Assembly: GCA_902492995.1 (NCBI GenBank)
Contig: CABUNR010000034.1
Span: forward strand, 1 to 9,835
DNA length: 9,835 bases
Origin: OMSK01 sp902492995
GTDB taxonomy: Bacteria; Bacillota_I; Bacilli_A; RF39; UBA660
Reading direction: 5' to 3'
Shown here: piece after piece, positions 1 to 5,305 of the stretch
How the letters are laid out: each line of letters begins with the position of its first letter
Numbering within the stretch: position 1 is the stretch's first letter
Made by a program: the position numbers and the translations under genes
The notes under the pieces: generated by a model
What the model saw: the letters and a program-made list of their open reading frames with translations, nothing else
Database searches by the model: none
What the model was told of the DNA's origin: nothing

Positions 1-13
1 TCTCAAAATAAAA

Positions 14-44
14 GACAAATAAGTAAATATTTTACCTATTTGTC
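14..44. repeat. Imperfect inverted repeat (hairpin) upstream of the PrsW-family gene
   Basis: Bases 14-27 pair with 31-44 around a 3-base loop, giving 14 positions with one A-C mismatch (22 against 36). On the + strand no T-run follows. On the - strand the stem is followed by a T-rich stretch, so it would work better as a terminator in that direction. It may be half of a terminator pair for a gene lying left of the window. No gene is visible in 1-96. Confidence 0.5.
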
Positions 45-53
45 AACAGTCTG

Positions 54-83
54 AAGTAACTTATATAAGTTACTTTAATTTTT
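54..83 (+). terminator. Perfect 22-bp palindrome followed by a T-rich tract; terminator or operator
   Basis: Bases 54-75 form a perfect palindrome (arms AAGTAACTT and AAGTTACTT around ATAT), followed by TAATTTTT. The simplest reading is a terminator for a gene left of the window. It also overlaps a possible promoter for the next gene: TTGTCA at 40-45, 18 bases, then TATAAG at 64-69 inside the palindrome. In that case the palindrome could be an operator. The sequence alone cannot decide between these. Confidence 0.5.
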
Positions 84-96
84 AGAAAGGAAGTTT

Positions 97-804
97 ATGA
101 ATTTATTATTAATAATTTTCTCATTAATACCTGTATATTTAATATTAAGTATTATATATTCAAAAGATAAAATTGAAAAAGAACCAATTAAATTACTAAT
201 TCTTACATTTGTAGGTGGTGTAATTTCATTATTTTTAACAAAGTTTTTAGCAACAAAATATCAATATTATTTACCATTTTTAATAGAAGAAAATCCTAAT
301 CTAGAAGCATATAAAATATTTTTGATAAGTTTTGGTGAAATTGGTCTTATAGAAGAATTATGTAAATGGTTAATTTTGTATATAATTGTATGGCATAATA
401 AAGAATTTAATTATATATATGATGCAATAGTGTATGCTGTATTTGTATCATTAGGATTTGCAACAATAGAAAATTTCTTCTATTTATGGAATACAGATTT
501 TACAACATTAATTGTAAGATCGTTATTTACAATATCAGGACATGCTTTCTTCGGAATAATTATGGGATATTTCTTTGGTTATGCAAAGTATTATTCAAAA
601 ATGGAGTATAAATATAATTCATTCAAATATATGTATACAAGTTTATTTTCAGTTATAATTTTACATGGCTTATTTGATTATTTCCTATCATTTAATAATA
701 AATATAATACTTTTATATTTATAGGATATACACTATTATTAGGAGTAATAGCTATAACTAGAATAAAAAAAGTAGAAAATTTAGAATTAACATGGGATGA
801 ATAA
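97..804 (+). CDS. prsW: PrsW-family intramembrane protease
   Basis: 235-residue, very hydrophobic protein with about seven or eight predicted membrane segments. It carries the PrsW family signature: a cytoplasmic D-x-x-E-K-E-P stretch after the first helix (residues 24-30), EELCK (E86, E87, K90; the EExxK motif), F121-x3-E125, a conserved His in SGHAFFG (H149), and H190-G-L-F-D194. In Bacillus subtilis PrsW starts site-1 cleavage of the anti-sigma factor RsiW. The family is broad, so the substrate here is unknown, and no anti-sigma gene lies in the window. The start is supported by AGGAAG four to nine bases upstream. The gene stands alone, between a palindrome upstream and its own terminator at 825-854. 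Family assignment is firm; strict orthology to B. subtilis PrsW is not shown. Confidence 0.9.
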   Translation: MNLLLIIFSLIPVYLILSIIYSKDKIEKEPIKLLILTFVGGVISLFLTKFLATKYQYYLPFLIEENPNLEAYKIFLISFGEIGLIEELCKWLILYIIVWHNKEFNYIYDAIVYAVFVSLGFATIENFFYLWNTDFTTLIVRSLFTISGHAFFGIIMGYFFGYAKYYSKMEYKYNSFKYMYTSLFSVIILHGLFDYFLSFNNKYNTFIFIGYTLLLGVIAITRIKKVENLELTWDE

Positions 805-807
805 AAG

Positions 808-844
808 ACTTACTAATAAAATAGAAAACTTACTAATAAAATAG
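808..844 (+). repeat. 17-base direct repeat, two copies, 20-base period
   Basis: ACTTACTAATAAAATAG occurs at 808-824 and again at 828-844, directly after the stop codon of the PrsW-family gene. The second copy supplies the left arm, loop and start of the right arm of the terminator hairpin. The first copy is a spare left arm. It looks like a local tandem duplication within the terminator. Confidence 0.85.
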
Positions 845-854
845 TAAGTTTTTT
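825..854 (+). terminator. Rho-independent terminator after the PrsW-family gene
   Basis: An 11-bp stem (825-835 with 842-852), a six-base loop and a run of six T (849-854) form a canonical intrinsic terminator. Because the left arm is duplicated upstream (808-815), an alternative hairpin with a longer loop is also possible. Confidence 0.85.
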
Positions 855-876
855 AATATTAATGTAAAGGCATTAT

Positions 877-905
877 TTGAAAAACAAATAATAATATGAT
901 ATAAT
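877..905 (+). promoter_or_regulatory. Promoter of the TagGH-type transporter operon
   Basis: TTGAAA at 877-882, a 17-base spacer and TATAAT at 900-905 preceded by TG at 897-898 make a near-consensus vegetative promoter with an extended -10. The predicted start is near 912, giving a leader of about 26 bases. The ribosome site AGGTGAT lies at 928-934, just before the ATG at 938. Confidence 0.85.
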
Positions 906-937
906 AAGTCTGTTAAAATTTTTAGATAGGTGATTTA

Positions 938-1720
938 ATGAAGAGATTTTTAAACAATATAAAAAAATATTTTAAATATGCAGTTTATTCTGCAAGAGCG
1001 GATTTAAAAAGTGAAGTTGCAGGTTCCTATTTAAACTGGTTGTGGTGGATACTTGATCCATTATGTTTTATGATGATATATATATTTGTTGCAGGTGTTG
1101 TATTTAAATCATCAGAACCTTATTTTCCAGTATTTATATTTGTTGGATTAACAGTTTGGGATTTTTTCAATAAAACAGTTAATGCAAGTGTAAAAATAGT
1201 TAGTAATAATAGAGCTATTGTAACCAAAATATATATACCAAAATATATATTAATATTACAAAAATCATTTGTAAACTTATTTAAAATGTTTATATCATGG
1301 CTTTTAGTTTTTGCACTTATGATAATATTTAAAGTTCCATTTACAATGACATTTTTATGGTTTTTCCCATTACTTTTAATTATATATTTGGTGACATTTG
1401 GAATATCTTGTATATTATTACATTATGGAATATTTGTTGAAGATTTAGCAAACGTAACATCTCTTACACTAAGATTAGTATTTTATTTATCAGGAATATT
1501 TTATAATTTAGCAACTAAAGTACCAGCTCCATATAATAAGATTCTACTTAGATGTAATCCTGTAGCATATGTAATAAATGCATTTAGAAATATATTCTTA
1601 AAAGCAAAAGCTCCATCCTTAATAATGATGGGTGGATGGTTTTTTGTAGGAGTAATTTTAATAGCTATAGGAATACATATTATACATAAATATGAAAATA
1701 GTTACGCGAAGGTGATATAA
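938..1720 (+). CDS. tagG: ABC-2 family polysaccharide/teichoic-acid export permease (TagG-like)
   Basis: 260-residue membrane protein with a short amphipathic N-terminal region, about six membrane helices and a short charged C-terminus. The N-terminal block (KSEVAGSYLNWLWWILDPL) and the late N-P-V-A-Y-V-I-N-A-F-R-N-I-F-L block match the permease family that includes TagG, Wzm and RfbA. Such permeases pair with an ATPase to move lipid-linked polymers, such as wall teichoic acid on undecaprenyl diphosphate, across the cytoplasmic membrane. The partner ATPase gene follows with a one-base overlap (TAATG), so subunit synthesis is probably coupled. A strong promoter and an AGGTGAT ribosome site precede it. 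No polymer-synthesis genes flank it, so the cargo (teichoic acid, capsule or another glycan) is not determined. The symbol reflects family resemblance only. Confidence 0.85.
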   Translation: MKRFLNNIKKYFKYAVYSARADLKSEVAGSYLNWLWWILDPLCFMMIYIFVAGVVFKSSEPYFPVFIFVGLTVWDFFNKTVNASVKIVSNNRAIVTKIYIPKYILILQKSFVNLFKMFISWLLVFALMIIFKVPFTMTFLWFFPLLLIIYLVTFGISCILLHYGIFVEDLANVTSLTLRLVFYLSGIFYNLATKVPAPYNKILLRCNPVAYVINAFRNIFLKAKAPSLIMMGGWFFVGVILIAIGIHIIHKYENSYAKVI

Positions 1721-2460
1721 TGAAAAAAGAAATGGCAATAACAGTAAAAGATTTACATATAAGTTATAGAGGATTAAAAAAATTTTCCATTAAAAGATCA
1801 TTATTTAAGGGAAAGAAAAATTCTAAAGAAATATTTGAAGCAGTAAAAGGAATATCATTTGAAGTTGAAAAAGGAAAAATATTAGGTTTTATAGGTAAAA
1901 ATGGTAGTGGTAAATCAACAACATTAAGAGCATTAGCTGGTATATTTTCACCAGATACTGGAACTATAGATCTTCATGGTAATACAGTATCATTACTATC
2001 AATTGGAGTAGGTTTTCAACCAAAATTAACAGGATATGAAAATATATATTTATCAGGAATGTTACTTGGATTTTCTGAATCGCAAATAAAGGAAAAAGAA
2101 AAAGAAATTATTGATTTTGCTGATATAGGCGATTTTATATATAAACCAGTTAAAACTTATTCATCAGGAATGCATTCAAAATTAGCTTTTGCAATTACTG
2201 CAATACTAGAAACTGATATCATGTTAATAGATGAAGTATTAAGTGTTGGAGATGCAGCTTTTAAAGAAAAAAGCTATAACAAGATGAAAGAATTAATAAG
2301 TGATGAAAATAGAACTGTTGTAATAGTTTCACATAGCTTAGATACAATAAAAAATTTATGTGATGAAGTATTATGGCTACATAATGGAGAAGTAAAAAAA
2401 TTAGGAAATCCAGATGAAGTAATAGAAGAATATAAAGAATTTATGGAAACAAAAAAATAG
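1720..2460 (+). CDS. tagH: ABC transporter ATP-binding protein, TagH-like polysaccharide exporter
   Basis: 246-residue nucleotide-binding subunit. Visible motifs are Walker A GKNGSGKST (59-67), Q-loop Q100, ABC signature YSSGM (147-151), Walker B ending I-D-E (D171, E172), D-loop region S-V-G-D (175-178) and H-loop H205. The segment between residues 20 and 45 before the first conserved strand is longer than in import ATPases, as is usual in TagH/Wzt/KpsT proteins. The protein ends soon after the ATPase fold. It therefore lacks the C-terminal carbohydrate-binding domain of some Wzt proteins and the long extracytoplasmic tail of B. subtilis TagH. The Y-S-S-G-M-x-S-K-L-A-F-A and C-D-E-V-L-W-L blocks favour the TagH side of the family. 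The start ATG shares its A with the permease stop, and a ribosome site lies inside the permease gene. The stop codon sits in the terminator stem. Confidence 0.88.
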   Translation: MKKEMAITVKDLHISYRGLKKFSIKRSLFKGKKNSKEIFEAVKGISFEVEKGKILGFIGKNGSGKSTTLRALAGIFSPDTGTIDLHGNTVSLLSIGVGFQPKLTGYENIYLSGMLLGFSESQIKEKEKEIIDFADIGDFIYKPVKTYSSGMHSKLAFAITAILETDIMLIDEVLSVGDAAFKEKSYNKMKELISDENRTVVIVSHSLDTIKNLCDEVLWLHNGEVKKLGNPDEVIEEYKEFMETKK

Positions 2461-2484
2461 ATATTGAATAAATATCTATTTTTT
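2452..2484 (+). terminator. Terminator of the TagGH operon, overlapping the stop codon
   Basis: A perfect 14-bp stem (2452-2465 with 2471-2484) with loop GAATA and a T-run formed by the right arm ends the transporter operon. The left arm contains the last Lys codons and the TAG stop. The stem is A/T-rich and flanked by A on one side and T on the other, so it could work in both directions. Its loop overlaps the -35 box of the tRNA-Leu promoter. Confidence 0.75.
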
Positions 2485-2492
2485 GATATAAT
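2464..2492 (+). promoter_or_regulatory. Promoter of tRNA-Leu
   Basis: TTGAAT at 2464-2469, a 17-base spacer and TATAAT at 2487-2492 with TG at 2484-2485 give a near-consensus promoter. It is placed to start transcription around 2499, right at the tRNA 5' end (2501). The -35 box lies in the stem end and loop of the preceding terminator. Confidence 0.8.
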
Positions 2493-2500
2493 TTAAATAT

Positions 2501-2586
2501 GCCAGCCTGGCGGAATGGTAGACGCATCAGACTCAAAATCTGACGGTAGAAATACTGTGAGGGTTCAAGTCCCTTGGCTGGTACCA
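2501..2586 (+). tRNA. tRNA-Leu(CAA)
   Basis: 86-base class II tRNA. The acceptor stem is GCCAGCC with GGCTGGT (2501-2507, 2576-2582; one G-U), followed by discriminator A and encoded CCA at 2584-2586. The anticodon stem TCAGA/TCTGA encloses the loop CTCAAAA, with anticodon CAA at 2534-2536 reading UUG. The long variable arm (2544-2557) pairs C-G-G-T-A with T-A-C-T-G, as expected for Leu, and the T arm has TTCAAGT as its loop. Confidence 0.97.
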
Positions 2587-2632
2587 ATTGTATAAAACTT
2601 AATAAAGTTTAAAATAAAAATTAAAAAAAACA

Positions 2633-2662
2633 TTGACAACATTTTATCAAATATGATATAAT
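2633..2662 (+). promoter_or_regulatory. Promoter of tRNA-Ala
   Basis: Consensus TTGACA at 2633-2638, an 18-base spacer and TATAAT at 2657-2662 with the extended TG at 2654-2655. The predicted start is around 2669, seven bases before the mature tRNA. The two neighbouring tRNAs therefore have separate promoters. Confidence 0.88.
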
Positions 2663-2675
2663 TTCAATGTTGTAT

Positions 2676-2752
2676 GGGGAATTAGCTCAGTTGGCTAGAG
2701 CGCCACGCTTGCACCGTGGAGGTCAAGGGTTCGAATCCCTTATTCTCCACCA
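2676..2752 (+). tRNA. tRNA-Ala(UGC)
   Basis: 77-base tRNA. Acceptor stem GGGGAAT pairs with ATTCTCC and includes the G3-U70 pair that marks tRNA-Ala for alanyl-tRNA synthetase. Discriminator A and encoded CCA are at 2749-2752. The anticodon stem CCACG/CGTGG encloses CTTGCAC, with anticodon TGC at 2710-2712. The T loop is TTCGAAT. A long open frame across this gene is only tRNA sequence read as protein. Confidence 0.98.
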
Positions 2753-2762
2753 TATTGATATT

Positions 2763-2789
2763 AAGCCTTTATATTTAAAGGTTTTTTTT
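2763..2789 (+). terminator. Terminator of tRNA-Ala
   Basis: A 9-bp stem (2763-2771 with 2776-2784, one G-T) with core CCTTTA/TAAAGG and a four-base loop runs into eight T (2782-2789), ten bases after the tRNA end. Confidence 0.85.
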
Positions 2790-2800
2790 GCCATTAAATT

Positions 2801-2828
2801 AAAAAAAAAGATTTACTTTAAATCTTTT
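2801..2828 (-). terminator. Terminator of the zinc-ribbon gene (minus strand)
   Basis: A perfect 10-bp stem (2806-2815 with 2819-2828) with a three-base loop overlaps the zinc-ribbon stop codon. Read on the minus strand it is followed by a run of T, given by the A-run at 2801-2809. It ends the leftward envelope cluster and faces the tRNA-Ala terminator 12 bases away. Confidence 0.82.
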
Positions 2829-3237
2829 AATAAGTTACAACATAAATAAATTGTATTGCTATCATTGCAAATGAAATGATAGATAACCAAAATCCACTTA
2901 TATTAAATCCATTTTTATTATTTTTCTTATCTGTATATGCTAAACAAAAACTAATAATAGCAAATATAAATTGAACTAAAACAAATCCAACAGCAAATGC
3001 AATTTGTTGTGAACCTTGATATGGATAAATAGTATCATCTAATTTATCAAAAGCAGCAAATGCTGATAAACTATAAATAAATGCAATTATTCCTAAAACT
3101 AAACTTGCAATACCTTTACCCTTTTTTTTATTATTATTTGCAACTAGTTTATTAAAATTGTTGTTTAATGGGACACCACACCCAACACATATAACAGCCT
3201 TTTCATCTACTTTTTTTCCACAATTTGGACAAAACAT
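2827..3237 (-). CDS. Zinc-ribbon membrane protein of unknown function
   Basis: 136-residue protein. The N-terminus is a zinc ribbon of the small double-CxxC type: C3-P-N-C6-G and C17-V-G-C20-G, likely one zinc. A basic, Asn-rich linker follows (25-42), then three hydrophobic segments at about 43-63, 79-101 and 112-134. The layout matches the many short zinc-ribbon plus membrane-domain proteins of Firmicutes, whose role is not known. The ribbon should face the cytoplasm because basic residues lie between it and the first helix. A very strong ribosome site (AGGAGGT on the minus strand, 3244-3250) six bases before the ATG supports the start. It lies 48 bases downstream of the phosphoesterase gene, so it may belong to that operon or use the possible promoter in the gap. 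I do not assign a function. Confidence 0.85.
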   Translation of the reverse strand: MFCPNCGKKVDEKAVICVGCGVPLNNNFNKLVANNNKKKGKGIASLVLGIIAFIYSLSAFAAFDKLDDTIYPYQGSQQIAFAVGFVLVQFIFAIISFCLAYTDKKNNKNGFNISGFWLSIISFAMIAIQFIYVVTY

Positions 3238-3256
3238 AAAAATACCTCCTAAAAAA

Positions 3257-3285
3257 ATTATATATTATTTTAGATAATAATGCAA
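3257..3285 (-). promoter_or_regulatory. Possible promoter for the zinc-ribbon gene
   Basis: On the minus strand TTGCAT (3280-3285), a 17-base spacer and TATAAT (3257-3262) sit in the gap between the phosphoesterase and zinc-ribbon genes. Transcription would start next to the Shine-Dalgarno, leaving a leader of only about 13 bases. In such AT-rich DNA chance matches are common, so confidence is low. Confidence 0.35.
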
Positions 3286-4167
3286 TTACTTATTTGTAAA
3301 TCGATATAAATTAAATGAAGGTCTATTAAATAATCTAAAATTAATTTTTGATGTTCCAATACCATTAGATATATATAAATCAGTATTTTTAATTTTATAA
3401 TATCTATCATAATATTTTTTAGAACCGCTAGGTAAAGTACTTTTAATTGCTCCTATAAATGGAATCCTAACTTGACCATTGTGAGAATGTCCGGCCAGTA
3501 CTAAATCATAATTATTAATGTTAAGATCATCTATATAATCAGGTTCATGCATTAATAATATTGAATATATTGGTTTTTCATCATTTTTTTTATCTTTTAA
3601 AAATTCTGTTGATTCTTTTAATTTGTCACTTATAGATTTTTTTCCATATGAATTAGTACTCATACCACTGATTAAAATATATCTTTTGTTTTCTAAATAA
3701 ATAGTATCAATTTTATCATTTAAATTCGAAAATCCAGAATTTTCTATAATTAAATCCCAATTTTTGTAATAATAATCATGATTTCCACTAACAGCATATT
3801 TCCCTATTCTAGCAGTTAATTTTGATAAAATTTTAGCAACCCTATCATTATCTTCATTACTCATTTTTGTGTCTTGATCAATTAAATCACCAGTAAAAAC
3901 AATAATATCTGGTTTTGTTCTATTAACCTTTTTAACAAGCTCTTCTAATTCATTATCAAAAGTTACTCTTCCATAATGAATATCACTAATATGCGCAATT
4001 TTAAGCCCATAATATTCATTAGTAAAGTTTTTGTTAACAATTTTATATTCATGTGTTTTTATATTTTTTATTGCAATAAATCTACTATATAATAAAACTA
4101 AAATAATTAGTAAAATCATAATAATAAAAAATATAATTAAATTTCTAATTTGATGTTTATCTTTCAT
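3286..4167 (-). CDS. Membrane-anchored calcineurin-like metallophosphoesterase (YkuE/YaeI-like)
   Basis: 293-residue protein with an N-terminal membrane helix (about 9-30) and a calcineurin-like phosphoesterase domain. Metal-binding motifs are all present and in order: D62-I-H64, G-D94-L-I-D, G-N129-H130-D, H207 (M-H-E-P-D) and G-H227-S-H229. A dinuclear metal centre that cleaves phosphoester bonds is expected. Single-anchor relatives such as E. coli YaeI and B. subtilis YkuE act at the membrane or cell wall. This one lacks a twin-arginine motif, so it should be Sec/YidC-inserted with the catalytic domain outside; that topology is inferred from K/R residues before the helix. The start has AGGTGAT seven to ten bases upstream. 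The gap to the upstream CPBP protease gene is 13 bases, so the two are likely co-transcribed. Substrate unknown. Confidence 0.88.
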   Translation of the reverse strand: MKDKHQIRNLIIFFIIMILLIILVLLYSRFIAIKNIKTHEYKIVNKNFTNEYYGLKIAHISDIHYGRVTFDNELEELVKKVNRTKPDIIVFTGDLIDQDTKMSNEDNDRVAKILSKLTARIGKYAVSGNHDYYYKNWDLIIENSGFSNLNDKIDTIYLENKRYILISGMSTNSYGKKSISDKLKESTEFLKDKKNDEKPIYSILLMHEPDYIDDLNINNYDLVLAGHSHNGQVRIPFIGAIKSTLPSGSKKYYDRYYKIKNTDLYISNGIGTSKINFRLFNRPSFNLYRFTNK

Positions 4168-4180
4168 AATATCACCTAAA

Positions 4181-4894
4181 CTAAGAAAAAATTAATAAAA
4201 TAAATTGTAGAGCAATTAATATACCATTATGCATAAAATGTAGTGAAATTGGAATAAAAATATTATCAGAATCTGCCAAAATATAGGCAAATGCAAAACC
4301 AGGAGCACAATATGGAATTAAATATAATAAATCAGTCACACTGGTTAAACTAGTAATAACATGAAGTCCACCAAAAATAATTCCCGATACAATAATAAAT
4401 ATATATTTGTTTGGAATAATATTTTTAAGACTTTGTCTAAAGACAAGTTCTTCAACAACAGGAGCAAAAATAACAGAAGAAAAGAAAATATATATAGGGC
4501 TAATTTTAAAAGTTTCTCTTATGGTTTCTTCATTTGCTGAAATACCTGTTTTAACAAAAAAATTAATTATAAAATTACTTAACATCATAATTCCAACCGA
4601 AATAAGCCAAAATTTAAAATATTTTTTAAAATATTCCTTGTGATATTTACGCATATTTTGAAAATCTTTAGAAATTTTTTTGTTTAAAACAAGAACTATT
4701 AAACCCATTAAAAAAATTTCAAAAATAATTAAGTAAGTAACTTTAAAAGGAAGAGACATTTCATTATAATTGATATGGAAAAGACTTAAAAAACTTACTT
4801 GCATATCAGAAAGTCCAAAATAAATTATTATACACAAAATACCTAAAAAAGCATTCTTTGTATAATTTTTAATTTTATTATTATTTGTAATCAT
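4181..4894 (-). CDS. CPBP (CAAX/Abi) family intramembrane glutamic protease
   Basis: 237-residue integral membrane protein with about seven predicted helices. It has the three CPBP-family motifs: E148-E149-L-V-F-R153 (EExxxR), F174-G-G-L-H178 (FxxxH) and H219-F-M-H-N223 (HxxxN). In this family (Rce1, Abi/bacteriocin-immunity proteins, MroQ-type proteases) the Glu and His residues are catalytic and cut substrates within the membrane. Bacterial members rarely process true CAAX peptides; some confer bacteriocin self-immunity or mature peptides. No peptide precursor gene is visible nearby. It is the first gene of the leftward cluster. The ATG is supported by AGGTGG on the minus strand (4899-4904), and an extended -10 lies just upstream. 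The stop is TAG. Confidence 0.9.
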   Translation of the reverse strand: MITNNNKIKNYTKNAFLGILCIIIYFGLSDMQVSFLSLFHINYNEMSLPFKVTYLIIFEIFLMGLIVLVLNKKISKDFQNMRKYHKEYFKKYFKFWLISVGIMMLSNFIINFFVKTGISANEETIRETFKISPIYIFFSSVIFAPVVEELVFRQSLKNIIPNKYIFIIVSGIIFGGLHVITSLTSVTDLLYLIPYCAPGFAFAYILADSDNIFIPISLHFMHNGILIALQFILLIFS

Positions 4895-4909
4895 ATTACC
4901 ACCTAATCT

Positions 4910-4940
4910 ATTATACCATGTATAAATAATAAAATGTAAA
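4910..4940 (-). promoter_or_regulatory. Possible promoter for the CPBP protease cluster
   Basis: On the minus strand TATAAT (4910-4915) with an upstream TG (extended -10) is preceded by TTTACA (4935-4940) at a long 19-base spacing. The start would fall very close to the ribosome site at 4899-4904, leaving an almost leaderless message. The -10 is good and the rest is weak. Confidence 0.4.
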
Positions 4941-4957
4941 AAAAATATAAAAAAAGG

Positions 4958-4985
4958 TTTTAAAATAAAAAAAATATGATATAAT
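4958..4985 (+). promoter_or_regulatory. Promoter of the rimP-nusA-rnpM-infB operon
   Basis: TATAAT at 4980-4985 with TG at 4977-4978 forms a perfect extended -10, identical over 12 bases to those of the transporter and tRNA-Ala promoters. The -35 region (TTTTAA at 4958-4963, 16-base spacing) is poor, which extended -10 promoters tolerate. The predicted start is near 4992. Confidence 0.7.
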
Positions 4986-4997
4986 TATATTGATTGG

Positions 4998-5021
4998 AAG
5001 AGTGGGAAAAACCCACTCTTT
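4998..5021 (+). promoter_or_regulatory. Leader hairpin of the rimP-nusA operon; candidate attenuator
   Basis: AAGAGTGGG (4998-5006) pairs perfectly with CCCACTCTT (5012-5020) around an all-A loop. It is the most GC-rich stem in any intergenic stretch here. It starts about six bases after the predicted transcript start and ends 12 bases before the rimP ribosome site (GGAGGA, 5033-5038). The tail after the stem is T-poor (TAATATAAAA), so it would be a weak intrinsic terminator. That is the kind of site that needs NusA, and B. subtilis nusA is reported to be autoregulated by a NusA-dependent terminator ahead of ylxS(rimP). A 5' stabilising stem is the alternative. Confidence 0.6.
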
Positions 5022-5041
5022 AATATAAAAATGGAGGATTT

Positions 5042-5305
5042 ATGAGTATTGAAGTAAAAATAAAAAAACTTATTGAAAATATTATAACAGAAAATGGTTA
5101 TATTTTAGATGAAGTAAAATATGAAAAAGAAAAAAATATAAATTTTCTTAGAGTTATAATAGATAAACAAGGAATAATGGATGTAGAAGACTGTGTAGTA
5201 GTATCTAATTTAATAAACCCTATTTTAGATAAGGAAGATCCAATAGAAGAAAACTATATTTTAGATGTATGTTCAAAAGAGAAAGGTAGTGATGATTATG
5301 AATAA
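5042..5305 (+). CDS. rimP: RimP-like ribosome maturation factor, N-terminal domain only
   Basis: 87-residue protein matching the N-terminal domain of RimP (YlxS), the 30S maturation factor. Recognisable blocks are G-Y-I-L-D-E-V-K-Y, F-L-R-V-I-I-D, a D-V-E-D-C-x-x-V-S-x-x-I-x-P-I-L-D stretch, and E-D-P-I-E-E-N-Y-I-L-D-V. RimP is normally about 150 residues. After the N-domain it continues through an S-S-P-G-x-x-R-P-L motif into an SH3-like C-terminal domain. Here the sequence turns to C-S-K-E-K-G-S-D-D-Y-E and stops exactly at the domain boundary, and nusA starts inside its last codons. There is no room for the missing half. Position, promoter, ribosome site (GGAGGA) and intact N-domain argue for a functional reduced protein rather than a decaying gene. 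Confidence 0.85.
   Translation: MSIEVKIKKLIENIITENGYILDEVKYEKEKNINFLRVIIDKQGIMDVEDCVVVSNLINPILDKEDPIEENYILDVCSKEKGSDDYE

Noticed and set aside
2595..2610. Six-bp hairpin after tRNA-Leu as a terminator
   Set aside because: The A/T-rich stem (AAACTT/AAGTTT) is followed by A-rich rather than T-rich sequence, so it is not a convincing terminator; tRNA-Leu may read toward tRNA-Ala.
2667..2849. Open frame of 60 codons on the + strand
   Set aside because: It runs across tRNA-Ala and its terminator; the G-E-L-A-Q-L-A-R-A type peptide is the well-known false translation of a tRNA gene.
4407..4643. Open frame on the + strand inside the CPBP protease gene
   Set aside because: Antisense to a well-supported gene carrying all family motifs; no ribosome site or recognisable domain.
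5031..5045. Tiny frame Met-Glu-Asp-Leu whose TGA overlaps the rimP start codon
   Set aside because: The ATG lies directly on the rimP ribosome site and has no ribosome site of its own; four codons arise easily by chance.
5265..5297. Longer N-terminus for NusA
   Set aside because: The extra 11 codons lie inside rimP, have no ribosome site and do not match NusA; 5298 (or 5292) fits the family.
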